From: Armatimonadota bacterium
GTDB taxonomy: Bacteria; Armatimonadota; JADLDR01
NCBI GenBank assembly: GCA_020846535.1
Contig: JADLDR010000216.1
Location: 1-32,578, forward strand
Direction: 5' to 3'
Length of the DNA stretch: 32,578 nucleotides
The notes under the pieces: model-generated
Told to the model about the DNA's origin: nothing
What the model saw: the letters and a program-made list of their open reading frames with translations, nothing else
Database searches by the model: none
Made by a program: the position numbers and the translations under genes
Part shown: positions 24,697-32,568 of the stretch, one piece after another
Layout of the letters: each line of letters opens with the position of its first letter
Numbering within the stretch: the first letter of the stretch is position 1

Positions 24697-25797
24697 TTAC
24701 AGCATCAAGCTGGCCGCCACCAGGTTATGGAGCTTGCGGCGGGTGGCGAAAAAGCCCACCCCCTCCGGCTCGTAGACCAGGCGGTTCGCCAGGAAGATCA
24801 CGATCAGGTCGTATTCCGGGTCGATCAGCAGCGATGTGCCGGTGAAGCCGGTGTGCCCGAAAGACCTGAGTGATAGCAGATCGCCGCGGGGGAGCATGGC
24901 GTTAGGATGGGTGAACCAGCCAAGCGAGGAGCCTCCGACCTCGGGAGCGAGCCTGTTTTCGGCGGCCTGGCGGATTGTGACCGGGCCGAGAATCCTGCGC
25001 CCGTGGAAAGCGCCGTCCCGGAGCATCATCTGGGCGAAAACGGCCAGGTCTGCGGCGGTGGAGAACAGCCCGGCGTTCCCGCTGACGCCGCCCTGGGCCG
25101 CCGCGTTCGGGTCGTGTACCTCTCCTGAAACTTTGCGCTCGCGCCAGGGGCAGACCCCTGCGGTGGCGATTTCACCATGCCCGTCGGCGGGCGGGCAGTA
25201 GCGGGTGCGCTTCATTTCCAGCGGCTCGAAGACCAGCCGCTGGGCGAGGGCGTCCAGCGGCTCGCCCGTGATGCGCTCCAGAACGGCCTGGAGAAGAATG
25301 AAGCCCAGGCAGCTATAAGCGTATTTCGCGCCGGGCGGCTGGGTCAGTTCCAGGGAAAGGATACCTTCCACCAGGTGCTTTTGTCCCTCGCCGGTGCGGT
25401 AGAAATCCTTGTAGGGCGGCAGGCCGGAGGTGTGGGTCAGGAGGTGAAAGAGGGTGGCGCCTTCCAGATGAGGCAATTCCTTTTCAGGGAAAAAGCTGCG
25501 GACTTCCTGGAGGAGATGGAAAGCTCCCTGCTCCAGCAGGCAGAGGGCGGCGGCGGCCGTGGCGACCGGCTTGGTGAGCGAGGCCATATCGAAGATCGTG
25601 TCAAGGGTCATCGGGGCGGCGGGGTCGTCGTTTCTCAGGCCGACCGCCCCCCGGGCCGCGATGGAACCGTGGCGGGCCACCAGGTAGACCGCGCCCGCGA
25701 ACTCCCTGCGCTCGCAGGCTTCCTCCAGCAGGCTCTGAACCCGGCTGAGCCGCTGGGGGTCGAACCCCACCGCATGAGGGGAGGAAAGGGCAAGCAT
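24697..25797 (-). CDS. Beta-lactamase-family (class C type) serine hydrolase
   Basis: The 366-residue protein belongs to the class C beta-lactamase/esterase EstB/D-peptidase superfamily. SxxK is SLTK at 73-76, and the third motif region GHTGFTGTS is present near the C terminus. The second motif, normally YxN, reads Tyr161-Ser-Cys163, an unusual change. The block LLTHTSGLP typical of the family is present. No signal peptide is visible, so it probably acts in the cytoplasm as an esterase or amidase. Its start lies 100 bases past the broken sigma gene. Real substrate unknown. Confidence 0.88.
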   Translation of the reverse strand: MLALSSPHAVGFDPQRLSRVQSLLEEACERREFAGAVYLVARHGSIAARGAVGLRNDDPAAPMTLDTIFDMASLTKPVATAAAALCLLEQGAFHLLQEVRSFFPEKELPHLEGATLFHLLTHTSGLPPYKDFYRTGEGQKHLVEGILSLELTQPPGAKYAYSCLGFILLQAVLERITGEPLDALAQRLVFEPLEMKRTRYCPPADGHGEIATAGVCPWRERKVSGEVHDPNAAAQGGVSGNAGLFSTAADLAVFAQMMLRDGAFHGRRILGPVTIRQAAENRLAPEVGGSSLGWFTHPNAMLPRGDLLSLRSFGHTGFTGTSLLIDPEYDLIVIFLANRLVYEPEGVGFFATRRKLHNLVAASLML

Positions 25798-25896
25798 GGC
25801 GAAAGATCCTTATCCACTGTATCAGATGCATCAGCATTCGCCATCCAGCCGCCCGAGTCCTGCTTTGCCGAGGCTGCTCAGTCGCTTTGCCACTCG

Positions 25897-26348
25897 TCAT
25901 GGCCGTCGGCGAAGATATACACCCTGCCGCCCGGCCCGGGAATATAGCCGATGGCGGTTCGAGAAGGATCCGATTAGGGGACGGAAGGCAATTCGATAGG
26001 ATCGCTCCGGTTCGGCCACCAGCACTTCCGCCTTCCACCGGGCCGGCCGCTGCCTGTCCGGGCAGCGGCGCAGCGCGATCCGGTAGAGCCAGGCGTAGAA
26101 CCGGCCCTCCTCCCGGAAACTCTTCAGGCTGCGGAAGGCACGGATAAAGGCTTCCTGGGCCATGTCCTCGGCCTCCTCCGGCCTGCGGAGAATATGCGCC
26201 GCCAGCCGGCCCGCATCCGGTAGCGTTCCAGCAGCCAGCGGAAGACGGCCCCCTCCCCGGCCCGCCCGGGCCAGAGCGATTCCTCCGGTTCTTCCTCTGC
26301 CGTATGCGGCGGAGCCTCAGCCAGCAGCTCCGCGTCCAGCGCGATCAT
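25897..26348 (-). pseudogene. Broken ECF sigma factor (region 2 only, frameshifted)
   Basis: The frame opening at ATG 26348 encodes an acidic start and AVFRWLLERYR, then shifts near 26220. The next frame continues AGRLAAHILRRPEEAEDMAQEAFIRAFRSLKSFREEGRFYAWLYRIALRR, a typical ECF sigma region 2. The shift is explained by one missing base. No region 4 follows: after RQRPARW the frame becomes low-similarity sequence and stops at 25897. A separate open stretch on the same strand (25881-25976) encodes an apparent protein tail ending VYIFADGHDEWQSD, which I cannot name. So a deletion probably removed the sigma C-terminal half and joined it to another gene's end. A sequencing error could account for the frameshift but not for the missing region 4. 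Confidence 0.75.
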
Positions 26349-26478
26349 CGTTTGATTGAGGCGGGGCGACAGGGGCAAAGAGTTCGGGGGGAGGGTGGAT
26401 TTTGAACAATCCGTCCCATGCAGGAATTCTCTCCCTCACAGAGAAAGAAAGAACACTATTTCACCAGGAGGAGTTATC

Positions 26479-27849
26479 GTGAGCGTTTCCAGGAAAATCG
26501 CCCTGCTGGGGGCGGGGAGTTTATATTTTCCTCATGCCATACCGGACATCCTGCTGAGCGAAGAGCTGGCCGGATCGGAAATGGTGATGTACGATCTGGA
26601 TACGGAGAAGGCGGAGCGGATGGCCGCGATGGCCCGCAGGCTGGCCGAGTCCGCCGGAACCCGCTTTTCCGTGAAGGCCGCCGGGTCCCTTCCCGAAGCC
26701 CTGGACGGGGCCGATTTCGCCGTCACCTCCATCGGAGGCAGCGGGGCGGAGGTGAGCCGGAATGTCTATAGCTCCTATTTCCATCTCGCCGATGTGCGGA
26801 TCTGCGCCCAATACGGGGTGCAGCAGCTTGTCGGGGACACCTGCGGGCCTGCCGGGATGATGATGGCCCTCCGCTCCATCCCCGCCTATCTGGACATCTG
26901 CCGCGAGATGGAGCGCCTCTGCCCGAAGGCCATCCTCATCAACCACTCCAACCCGATGGCCGCCCTCTGCCGGGCCATGCGGAAATACTCCAATATCCAG
27001 GTGATCGGCCTCTGCCACGGCGTGCAGGGGGGCATCGTCTATGCCGCCGGGCTGCTGGGCGTGCCGCCGGAGGAATTGTGCTGCACCTGGGTGGGCACGA
27101 ACCATTATTACTGGTACACCCGCGTCACCCACAGAGGAGAGGACGTTTATCCGGCCCTCATGGAGCGCGTTGCCGCCGCCACCGACCGCCCGAAGGAACA
27201 GCTCAGCCGCGCCCTGTCCCTTATCTACGGCCACCAGATCGTCTACCCGGAGGACGATCACATCATTGAATTCTACCCGTTTCTGACGCAGGTTCCCGAG
27301 GGGCCGCAGGCGCTCCCCTACCATCTGCCCGAAGCCGCCAAAGCCTTCGGCAATGACCCGGCCCAGCCCGACCCGGCCCACGAGCCGCCGGCCCCGGAGC
27401 TGCGGGCCGAGTTCTTCCGGCATTACCAGGAAATCCTCGACCGGAGAGAGCTGCCCGCAAAGCAGGACGACTCTATCACCGGGGAGGGTCTGGGCGCTTT
27501 GATAGGGGCCATCGCCAACGGTAGGCGGCATCTTTGCATCGCCAACCTGGCAAATCAGGGCGCGATCCCGAACCTGCCCGCAACCGCAGAGGTGGAGGTG
27601 GAAGCCGTCACCGATTACTGCGGCATCCGCCCCCTCCACATGGGAGACGCTCCCCTTATCCTCAAAGGCATCCTGGAGAAACGATTCGTCTGGCAGGAGC
27701 TGGTGGCCGACGCCGCCGCTACCGGCAGCCGCAAGGCCGCGCTCCAGGCCATGATGGTCGACGAAATGGCGATCTGGCCCGAAAAAGCGGAAGCCCTGCT
27801 GGATGCGCTTCTGTCCGCTTCCCAATCGCTCCTGCCGCAGTTCGAGTAA
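26479..27849 (+). CDS. GH4 family NAD-dependent glycosidase (alpha-galactosidase/6-phospho-glucosidase type)
   Basis: The 456-residue enzyme belongs to glycoside hydrolase family 4, which uses NAD and a divalent metal (usually manganese) to cleave alpha- or beta-glycosides by an oxidation-elimination route. The Rossmann start IALLGAGSLYFPH, NHSNPMAALC and the metal-ligand motif GLCHG (Cys and His) are present, as is the C-terminal NLANQGAIPNLP. Length is normal. The GTG at 26479 is fixed by AGGAGGAG (26466-26473) five bases upstream; longer ATG frames lack this. Substrate cannot be decided: phosphate-binding residues are not obvious, so a free sugar such as galactosides or glucuronides is possible. 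It is cytoplasmic. Confidence 0.93.
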   Translation: MSVSRKIALLGAGSLYFPHAIPDILLSEELAGSEMVMYDLDTEKAERMAAMARRLAESAGTRFSVKAAGSLPEALDGADFAVTSIGGSGAEVSRNVYSSYFHLADVRICAQYGVQQLVGDTCGPAGMMMALRSIPAYLDICREMERLCPKAILINHSNPMAALCRAMRKYSNIQVIGLCHGVQGGIVYAAGLLGVPPEELCCTWVGTNHYYWYTRVTHRGEDVYPALMERVAAATDRPKEQLSRALSLIYGHQIVYPEDDHIIEFYPFLTQVPEGPQALPYHLPEAAKAFGNDPAQPDPAHEPPAPELRAEFFRHYQEILDRRELPAKQDDSITGEGLGALIGAIANGRRHLCIANLANQGAIPNLPATAEVEVEAVTDYCGIRPLHMGDAPLILKGILEKRFVWQELVADAAATGSRKAALQAMMVDEMAIWPEKAEALLDALLSASQSLLPQFE

Positions 27850-27909
27850 ATGTGGCGGATCGGATTTGTCGATAAACAACAGTAGCTCTCCCCACGATCA
27901 AGCCGAATC

Positions 27910-28166
27910 GTAGGGGCGCGATTGATCGCGCCCCATAGGTATCCAGTCCGGGGAGATGGGTTACCTCTCTCCCCCGGCCCCTCTCCCCGAAACGGGGAAA
28001 GGGGGGAGAGAGTGCGGACATTGACGGCCCCATCCACTCCCCCTTCCCGTTTCGGGAAGGGGGTTGGGGGGTTAGGTAACGGTCTCCCAAAGTCCCCAGC
28101 CCCGCCCCTGCATAACAGGCACCCTGATCGGGATCGCTATGGGGGCGCGAGGAATCGCGCCCCTAC
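27910..28166 (-). repeat. Composite intergenic repeat, copy 3 (reverse orientation)
   Basis: Perfect 14-bp terminal inverted repeats, GTAGGGGCGCGATT (27910-27923) and its complement (28153-28166). The core (27940-28110) matches 11870-12043 in reverse orientation, including GGAGACCGTT, CCCTTCCCGAAACGGG and AGGTAACCCATC. Next to each terminal repeat stands the CCCATAG/CTATGGGG motif that also bounds copy 2. It follows the GH4 gene by 60 bases. Confidence 0.85.
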
Positions 28167-28267
28167 AAAAAGCATCCCCGTTTCCAACGAGGCGTCTATC
28201 ATGCAAAACATCTTCGAGACCTGAACCGGCACGGCCCGAGCCTGCGGCCTGCGAAGCCAGGTGCGCC

Positions 28268-28488
28268 GGGGGCGCGGCCCATGCCATCGATTCCCTGACC
28301 GCCCTCAAAACCGTCAGGAGGGCGGCCTGAACCCGGTCGCTCTCCTGCCCTGCAATCCTTCCGCCCCGGCCAAATACGAATGGCTCAGCCTGTCCTACCC
28401 CTTCCAGACAGAACCGCAGAGCCAGGAAACCCTGAACAGCTTCCGGCAGATGGCGAAAAAGCTGGGATTGACGGTTGCAGTCGGCTGA
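28268..28488 (+). pseudogene. Remnant tail of a radical-SAM activase-like gene
   Basis: Two neighbouring frames look coding: AAHAIDSLTALKTVRR (about 28268-28318), then after a frame change GLNPVALLPCNPSAPAKYEWLSLSYPF and onward to KKLGLTVAVG with a TGA ending at 28488. The second part has strong G/C third positions and resembles the C-terminal end of pyruvate formate-lyase-activating enzymes and relatives (LLPYNPxxxxKYEWLGLPYP...). The iron-sulfur CxxxCxxC motif and the barrel are absent, so it is a fragment. The family call is from remembered pattern only. The region 28167-28267 shows no clear content. Confidence 0.5.
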
Positions 28489-28491
28489 AGG

Positions 28492-29493
28492 CTACCGCCT
28501 CCAGTCGATCACCATCCCCAGGAAATCCTCGGATTTGTCGACCATCAGGCGGTAGGCTTTGGGAGCGTCTTCCGGCGTAAAAACCCGGGTCATCAGTTCG
28601 GCCACATGAAGAGAGCCTTCCTGCGCCATCCCGATAGTTTTCATCAGGCGCGGTCGCAGCCACCCGCCGGTGGCCCATAGGGTCAGTTCCTTGCCCTGGA
28701 GATCGTGGATGCTCAACAGGTCGTCGCCCTCCACATACCACCCCAGCAGAACGCAGTGCCCGTCGTGGCGCAGGAGGCCGAGGGCCTGGCCGACCGTTTC
28801 GCGGGTCGCCACCGTTTCGACCACCAGGGCGGCTCCTTCGGGCTTCTCCCGGCGCACGAGTTCCTCCAGAGATTCCTCGCGCACGTTGACCGCCCTGTCC
28901 GCCGAATACTTCCGGGCCAGCGCCAGGCGGTATTCACGCCGACCGGCTAAAATCACCCTGGCCCCGCGAGAGCGCAAGGTCTGGGCCGCCCACTGGCCCA
29001 CCATCCCGTCACCGAGTACCACGGCCAAATCGCCTGGCTTCACCGTCCCCCGCGAGCCCCCGTTCACGCCCACCTGGGCCAGCACCAGGCTGGCGGCGGC
29101 TTTCAGATCGAAGCCTTCCGGGAGCTGGATGGCTTCGCCGGCCTCGTAGACCGAATGCTCGATATGCCCGCCCCACATGGGCGCGGCCCCACTCTCGATC
29201 CGGGCGATGGTGGTGAACACCCGGTCGCCCACCCTGACATCCTTGACCGCCTTGCCCACCGCCTCCACGATCCCGACCTTCTGGTAGCCGGGCACGCAGG
29301 GGTACGGTGTCGGATGATCGGACCGGTTGCTCCGGGTGTAGAACTTTTCCGTCAGCACCCACCGCTCTGTCCCTACACTGATCGAGGACATCTCCGTATG
29401 CACCCGGATCTCGGTTTCCTTCGGGTCGGGAACCTCCACCTCTCCCAGTTCGGCCACCCCGTTTTGCACAAACAAGACCGCTCGTGAACGCAT
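28492..29493 (-). CDS. Medium-chain dehydrogenase/reductase (zinc-independent type)
   Basis: The 333-residue protein has a GroES-like N-terminal half (VPGYQKVGIVEAVGKAVKDVRVGDRVF) and a Rossmann half with GDGMVGQWAAQ and a following basic RR motif that would favour NADP. The Cys and His-Glu ligands of catalytic zinc in classic alcohol dehydrogenases are missing (SSISVGTE in place of the Cys), so it resembles BchC-like and threonine/sorbitol-type relatives acting on sugars or derivatives. GGAGGG precedes the ATG at 29493. It is divergent from the Gfo/Idh/MocA pair, and a repeat lies between them. The context suggests sugar oxidation. The stop is three bases from the radical-SAM remnant on the other strand. 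Confidence 0.9.
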   Translation of the reverse strand: MRSRAVLFVQNGVAELGEVEVPDPKETEIRVHTEMSSISVGTERWVLTEKFYTRSNRSDHPTPYPCVPGYQKVGIVEAVGKAVKDVRVGDRVFTTIARIESGAAPMWGGHIEHSVYEAGEAIQLPEGFDLKAAASLVLAQVGVNGGSRGTVKPGDLAVVLGDGMVGQWAAQTLRSRGARVILAGRREYRLALARKYSADRAVNVREESLEELVRREKPEGAALVVETVATRETVGQALGLLRHDGHCVLLGWYVEGDDLLSIHDLQGKELTLWATGGWLRPRLMKTIGMAQEGSLHVAELMTRVFTPEDAPKAYRLMVDKSEDFLGMVIDWRR

Positions 29494-29509
29494 CGCTTAT
29501 CCCTCCCAC

Positions 29510-29616
29510 CGATGCAGCCTGCGAGGAGCGACGCGACGCGGCCATCTCCAACGTAGCCAATGAACGGAAATCTCTCGCGCTTCTGTCAGCCTGAAAATTG
29601 CTTCGCTCGCAACGAC
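29510..29616. repeat. Interspersed repeat C, copy 2 (upstream of the MDR dehydrogenase)
   Basis: Full-length match of 17025-17133 in the same orientation, with the same blocks GAGGAGCG, CGGCCATCTCCAA, CTCGCGCTT and GCTTCGCTCGCAA. It begins about 17 bases before the dehydrogenase ATG, right behind its ribosome-binding site. The rest of the gap to 29734 holds no clear promoter. Confidence 0.8.
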
Positions 29617-29734
29617 ATGCTGTCGGCTTCGCTTTGATAGTCGATCCAGAGAACTCGGCATACGCATCGCCATTGGGAAAGGAATACGCCGCCCGGCCTC
29701 GAATTCCTTGTCCAATACTTTCTCGGAGGAAATC

Positions 29735-30703
29735 ATGCCATCCATTCGTCTGGGATTGATCGGGTGCGGCGGCCTGGGACGGGTCCATGCCGACTGCATT
29801 GCCCGGATCCCCGAAGCCGCGTTCTGCGCCTATGCCGACCGGGTGGAGGCGTCGGCTCAGGCCGCCCTGAAAGACTTCGGCGGCCAATACGCCGTTCCCG
29901 ACGCCGACCGCATTTTCAGCGATCCCGATATCGATGCCGTCTACATCTGCACCTGGCACGACACTCACGCCCCTCTCGCGATAGCCGCCGCCCGGGCCGG
30001 GAAGCATATCCTGATCGAAAAGCCGCTGGCCCTCTCCATTCAGGAGTGCGAAGCGGTGGCAAAGGCGGTCGAATCGTCAGGCGTGACCCTGATGCCCGCC
30101 TTCAAGATGCGCTTTTACCCTTTGATCCGGAAGGCGCGAGAGTTCATCCCCCAGCCGCAGGTACTGGTCGGTCAGATGATGGACAACCGGTGGGGAGACG
30201 ACAACTGGGCGCAGGATCCGGTGAAGGGCGGGGCCAATGTCCACAGCCAGGGATGCCACACTACCGATATCCTGCGCTACCTGGCGGGCAGCGAGCCGGC
30301 GCAGGTCTGGGCCGCAGGCGGAACTCTCACCCACCCGGGCCACCCCTGCATCGATCAGTGCGTGGCCGCCTTCTCGCTGGCAAACGGCCATGCGATCTCC
30401 TGGATCCAGGGAGACGCCGCCCTGGGACAATTCACCAGCAAATTCTTCTTCGAGATCTTCGGCGGCGGGCGCAGCGTCCAGCTTTATGACCGCCTGAAAA
30501 AAGCTACCTTCTTCGACGGCTCGCAGACCTGGACGGAGGAAAGGCCGGAGGAGGAAGGCTTCCAACTGGAAAACCGGGAGTTCGTCTCCGCCCTGCTGGA
30601 AGGCAGGCAGCCCGGCATTACCGCCTACGACGGCCTCCAGGCCACCCGCATGGTGCTGGCCGCCGACCGGGCGATCCGCACAGGGGAGGTGCAGAAATTA
30701 TGA
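29735..30703 (+). CDS. Gfo/Idh/MocA family oxidoreductase
   Basis: The 322-residue NAD(P)-dependent enzyme has the Rossmann motif GLIGCGGLGRVHADC, the signature EKP in GKHILIEKPLALS with its catalytic Lys, and the substrate-domain GGANVHSQGCHTTDILRYL. Members oxidise or epimerise sugars, inositols and related polyols. GGAGGA (29725-29730) lies four bases before the ATG at 29735; the frame upstream is not included. Its stop overlaps the next gene's ATG. Substrate unknown, but the GH4, GH38 and MDR genes nearby favour sugar catabolism. Confidence 0.93.
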   Translation: MPSIRLGLIGCGGLGRVHADCIARIPEAAFCAYADRVEASAQAALKDFGGQYAVPDADRIFSDPDIDAVYICTWHDTHAPLAIAAARAGKHILIEKPLALSIQECEAVAKAVESSGVTLMPAFKMRFYPLIRKAREFIPQPQVLVGQMMDNRWGDDNWAQDPVKGGANVHSQGCHTTDILRYLAGSEPAQVWAAGGTLTHPGHPCIDQCVAAFSLANGHAISWIQGDAALGQFTSKFFFEIFGGGRSVQLYDRLKKATFFDGSQTWTEERPEEEGFQLENREFVSALLEGRQPGITAYDGLQATRMVLAADRAIRTGEVQKL

Positions 30704-31620
30704 GAATCGGAGTGGTCGACCTCGATACGTCCCACCCCCAGAACTGGATTCCTATCGAGCGGGAGCTGGGGCATGAGGTGATCGGCGTCTGGGACAGCGG
30801 CGCGATCCATCCCGCCGGCTATGCCGAAAAGTTCGCCGCAGACCACCGAATCCCCCGCGTCTTCGCTTCCTATGAAGACATGGTTCCCGAGGTGGACTGC
30901 GCCATCATTCACGGCTGCGACTGGGATACCCATATCGCCAAAGCCCGCCCCTTTATCGAGGCAGGCAAAGCCATCCTGCTCGACAAGCCGATGACCGGGA
31001 AATCGAGCGACCTTGAGCAGCTTGTCGCATGGGAAAAGGAAGGCGCTCGCATCAGCGGCGGCTCCTCCCTGCGCTTCTGCTTTGAAACCCAGGACTGGCT
31101 TTCAAAGCCGGTCGAGGAGCGGGGCCGGCCCCACACCGCCCTCTGCGGCTGCGCGGTGGATGAGTTCAATTACGGCATCCACGCCTACTCGATGCTGATC
31201 GGCATCATGGGCGGCGGGGCGCAGAGCGTCCGACACCTGGGCCGCTGCGGGCAGAGGCGCATCCAGGTCAACTGGCCCGACGGGCGGATGGGCTTTCTGG
31301 TGATCGGCGCGGCGGCGGGCTGGATTCCCTTCTACGCCTCTGTCGCCACCGATAAGGGAGCCGTCCAGTACCAGGCGGACGCGGAGCAGCTCTACCGCGC
31401 CCTCCTGGAAGCCACCCTCCCCTACCTGTCCGGCCAAACCGACTCGCCTCCGGTCCCAATGTCCGATCTCATCCTGCCGGAACTGTGCGCCCTGGCCGCC
31501 CGCCAATCCTGGATGAACGATAACGCCGAAGTATCCCTGGAAAATCTTGAGGATCGCTCCGGTTACGATGGCAGGGCCTTTGCCGAAGGATATCGAAAAG
31601 CGCGATATCCTTCCGGGTAG
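30700..31620 (+). CDS. Gfo/Idh/MocA-like oxidoreductase, variant nucleotide site
   Basis: The 306-residue protein shares the family fold: GKAILLDKPMTGKS keeps the Lys of the EKP motif as DKP. The opening MRIGVVDLDTSHPQNW lacks the glycine-rich GxGxxG loop of its neighbour, with DLDTSH in its place, as in a subgroup of putative dehydrogenases; cofactor binding may differ. The ATG overlaps the preceding stop (ATGA, 30700-30703), so translation is coupled and the two proteins may form a complex or sequential pathway. No terminator follows; a new promoter begins at 31677. Confidence 0.87.
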   Translation: MRIGVVDLDTSHPQNWIPIERELGHEVIGVWDSGAIHPAGYAEKFAADHRIPRVFASYEDMVPEVDCAIIHGCDWDTHIAKARPFIEAGKAILLDKPMTGKSSDLEQLVAWEKEGARISGGSSLRFCFETQDWLSKPVEERGRPHTALCGCAVDEFNYGIHAYSMLIGIMGGGAQSVRHLGRCGQRRIQVNWPDGRMGFLVIGAAAGWIPFYASVATDKGAVQYQADAEQLYRALLEATLPYLSGQTDSPPVPMSDLILPELCALAARQSWMNDNAEVSLENLEDRSGYDGRAFAEGYRKARYPSG

Positions 31621-31676
31621 AAGAAGAGAGGCGGCAAAGCCGAAAAGCAGCAACCCCGATATAGCAAAAACACCTA

Positions 31677-31705
31677 TTGACAACCGGCCTGCTCTGGGGT
31701 AAAAT
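31677..31705 (+). promoter_or_regulatory. Sigma70-like promoter for the thioredoxin-like gene
   Basis: TTGACA (31677-31682), exactly 17 bases, then TAAAAT (31700-31705). The leader to the GTG at 31960 is about 250 bases and contains a palindromic repeat. Confidence 0.8.
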
Positions 31706-31755
31706 GAAGCCAGGCAGCCCGCCGGAGTCAGTATGGCCTGTCCCCTGGGGCAGGC

Positions 31756-31830
31756 CGTAGGGGCGAACCTCGTGTTCGCCCGGAAAAAGCGAGGTTGGCG
31801 GGCGGGGCGATCACAAGGATCGCCCCTACG
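31756..31830. repeat. Palindromic GTAGGGGCG repeat in a gene leader
   Basis: CGTAGGGGCGA (31756-31766) and its exact complement (31820-31830) bound 75 bases, with inner hairpins GGGCGAACCTCGTGTTCGCCC and GGCGATCACAAGGATCGCC. The outer motif is the same GTAGGGGCG/CGCCCCTAC end found in the composite repeats at 100, 27910 and 28166. It would form a stable structure in the mRNA of the downstream gene. The rest of 31621-31959 shows only the promoter. Confidence 0.8.
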
Positions 31831-31959
31831 GGTCGGCCAGGACGGCCCCAGAACGGAACGTTGCCTCCAACCGGCTGCTAAGGGGAACTTTTCGCGTAGC
31901 TTCGAGCGTTGAACCACACAGGAAAATGTGTCGGGTATTCTCTGAAAGGGGGAATCGCA

Positions 31960-32496
31960 GTGAAGAAGAGTCTGTGGGCCGGGGCCGCAGGATTGCTGGC
32001 CCTGGCGAGCGGCCTGGTATGGGCCGTTCCTTCGCCGGGAACCAAAGCGCCCACCTTCAAGCAAAAGGATCTCGGAGGCAAGCCGGTGGCGCTGGCCTCC
32101 CTCAAGGGCAAGCCGGTGGTTTACAACATCTGGTCAGCCGGTTGTCCTTTTTCCCAGAACCAGATGCCCGCCGTGGACAAGCTGGCCGCCAAATACAAGG
32201 GCAAGGTCGCTTTCATCGGCAGCAATGTCGATCTCAAGGGCGCAGACCTGAAGAAGTACGCCCAGAAGCACGGCCTCAAGCAGAAAGTCGTCTCGGACTC
32301 CGATAAAATGGTGGCGCGGGCTTACGGCGCGACAACGACGCCGACAGCCTACCTGATCGACAAGAAGGGTATGATCGCCGCCGTCTATCAGGGCTATACC
32401 AAGGGCGACGAGAACCAGTTGGACATGGATATCGATCTCCTCCTCAAAGGAGGCAATCCGCAGATGCGCCGCATGATGAAACCGGGCGGTGGGTGA
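31960..32496 (+). CDS. Secreted thioredoxin-like protein (TlpA/ResA type) with CPFS site
   Basis: The 178-residue protein starts with a signal or membrane segment (MKKSLWAGAAGLLALASGLVWA) and then a thioredoxin fold of the TlpA/AhpC-TSA type: PGTKAPTFKQKDLGGKPVALASLKGKPVVYNIWSAGCPFS. The active site has Cys62 but Ser65 where the resolving Cys of CxxC is expected, so it may be a monothiol enzyme or a chaperone. The cis-Pro loop TTPTAYLID is kept. The tail is Met/Arg/Gly-rich. The GTG at 31960 is preferred because AAAGGGGGA (31945-31953) precedes it; an ATG at 31909 would hide the signal peptide behind 17 residues. It has its own promoter and terminator, so it is a single-gene unit. Confidence 0.9.
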   Translation: MKKSLWAGAAGLLALASGLVWAVPSPGTKAPTFKQKDLGGKPVALASLKGKPVVYNIWSAGCPFSQNQMPAVDKLAAKYKGKVAFIGSNVDLKGADLKKYAQKHGLKQKVVSDSDKMVARAYGATTTPTAYLIDKKGMIAAVYQGYTKGDENQLDMDIDLLLKGGNPQMRRMMKPGGG

Positions 32497-32534
32497 GGGA
32501 TGTAGCCCTCAACCGCTCCGTGCGAGCGTTTCAT

Positions 32535-32568
32535 AAAAAAAAGCCAGGGCCAACGCCCTGGCTTTTTT
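32535..32568. terminator. Terminator of the thioredoxin-like gene
   Basis: A 12-bp perfect stem, AAAAGCCAGGGC (32539-32550) with GCCCTGGCTTTT (32555-32566), ending in six T residues on the plus strand; an A-run on the left makes it work in both directions. Confidence 0.95.

Noticed and set aside
26521..27879. 452-codon minus-strand frame
   Set aside because: Shadow of the GH4 gene, with no plausible domain.
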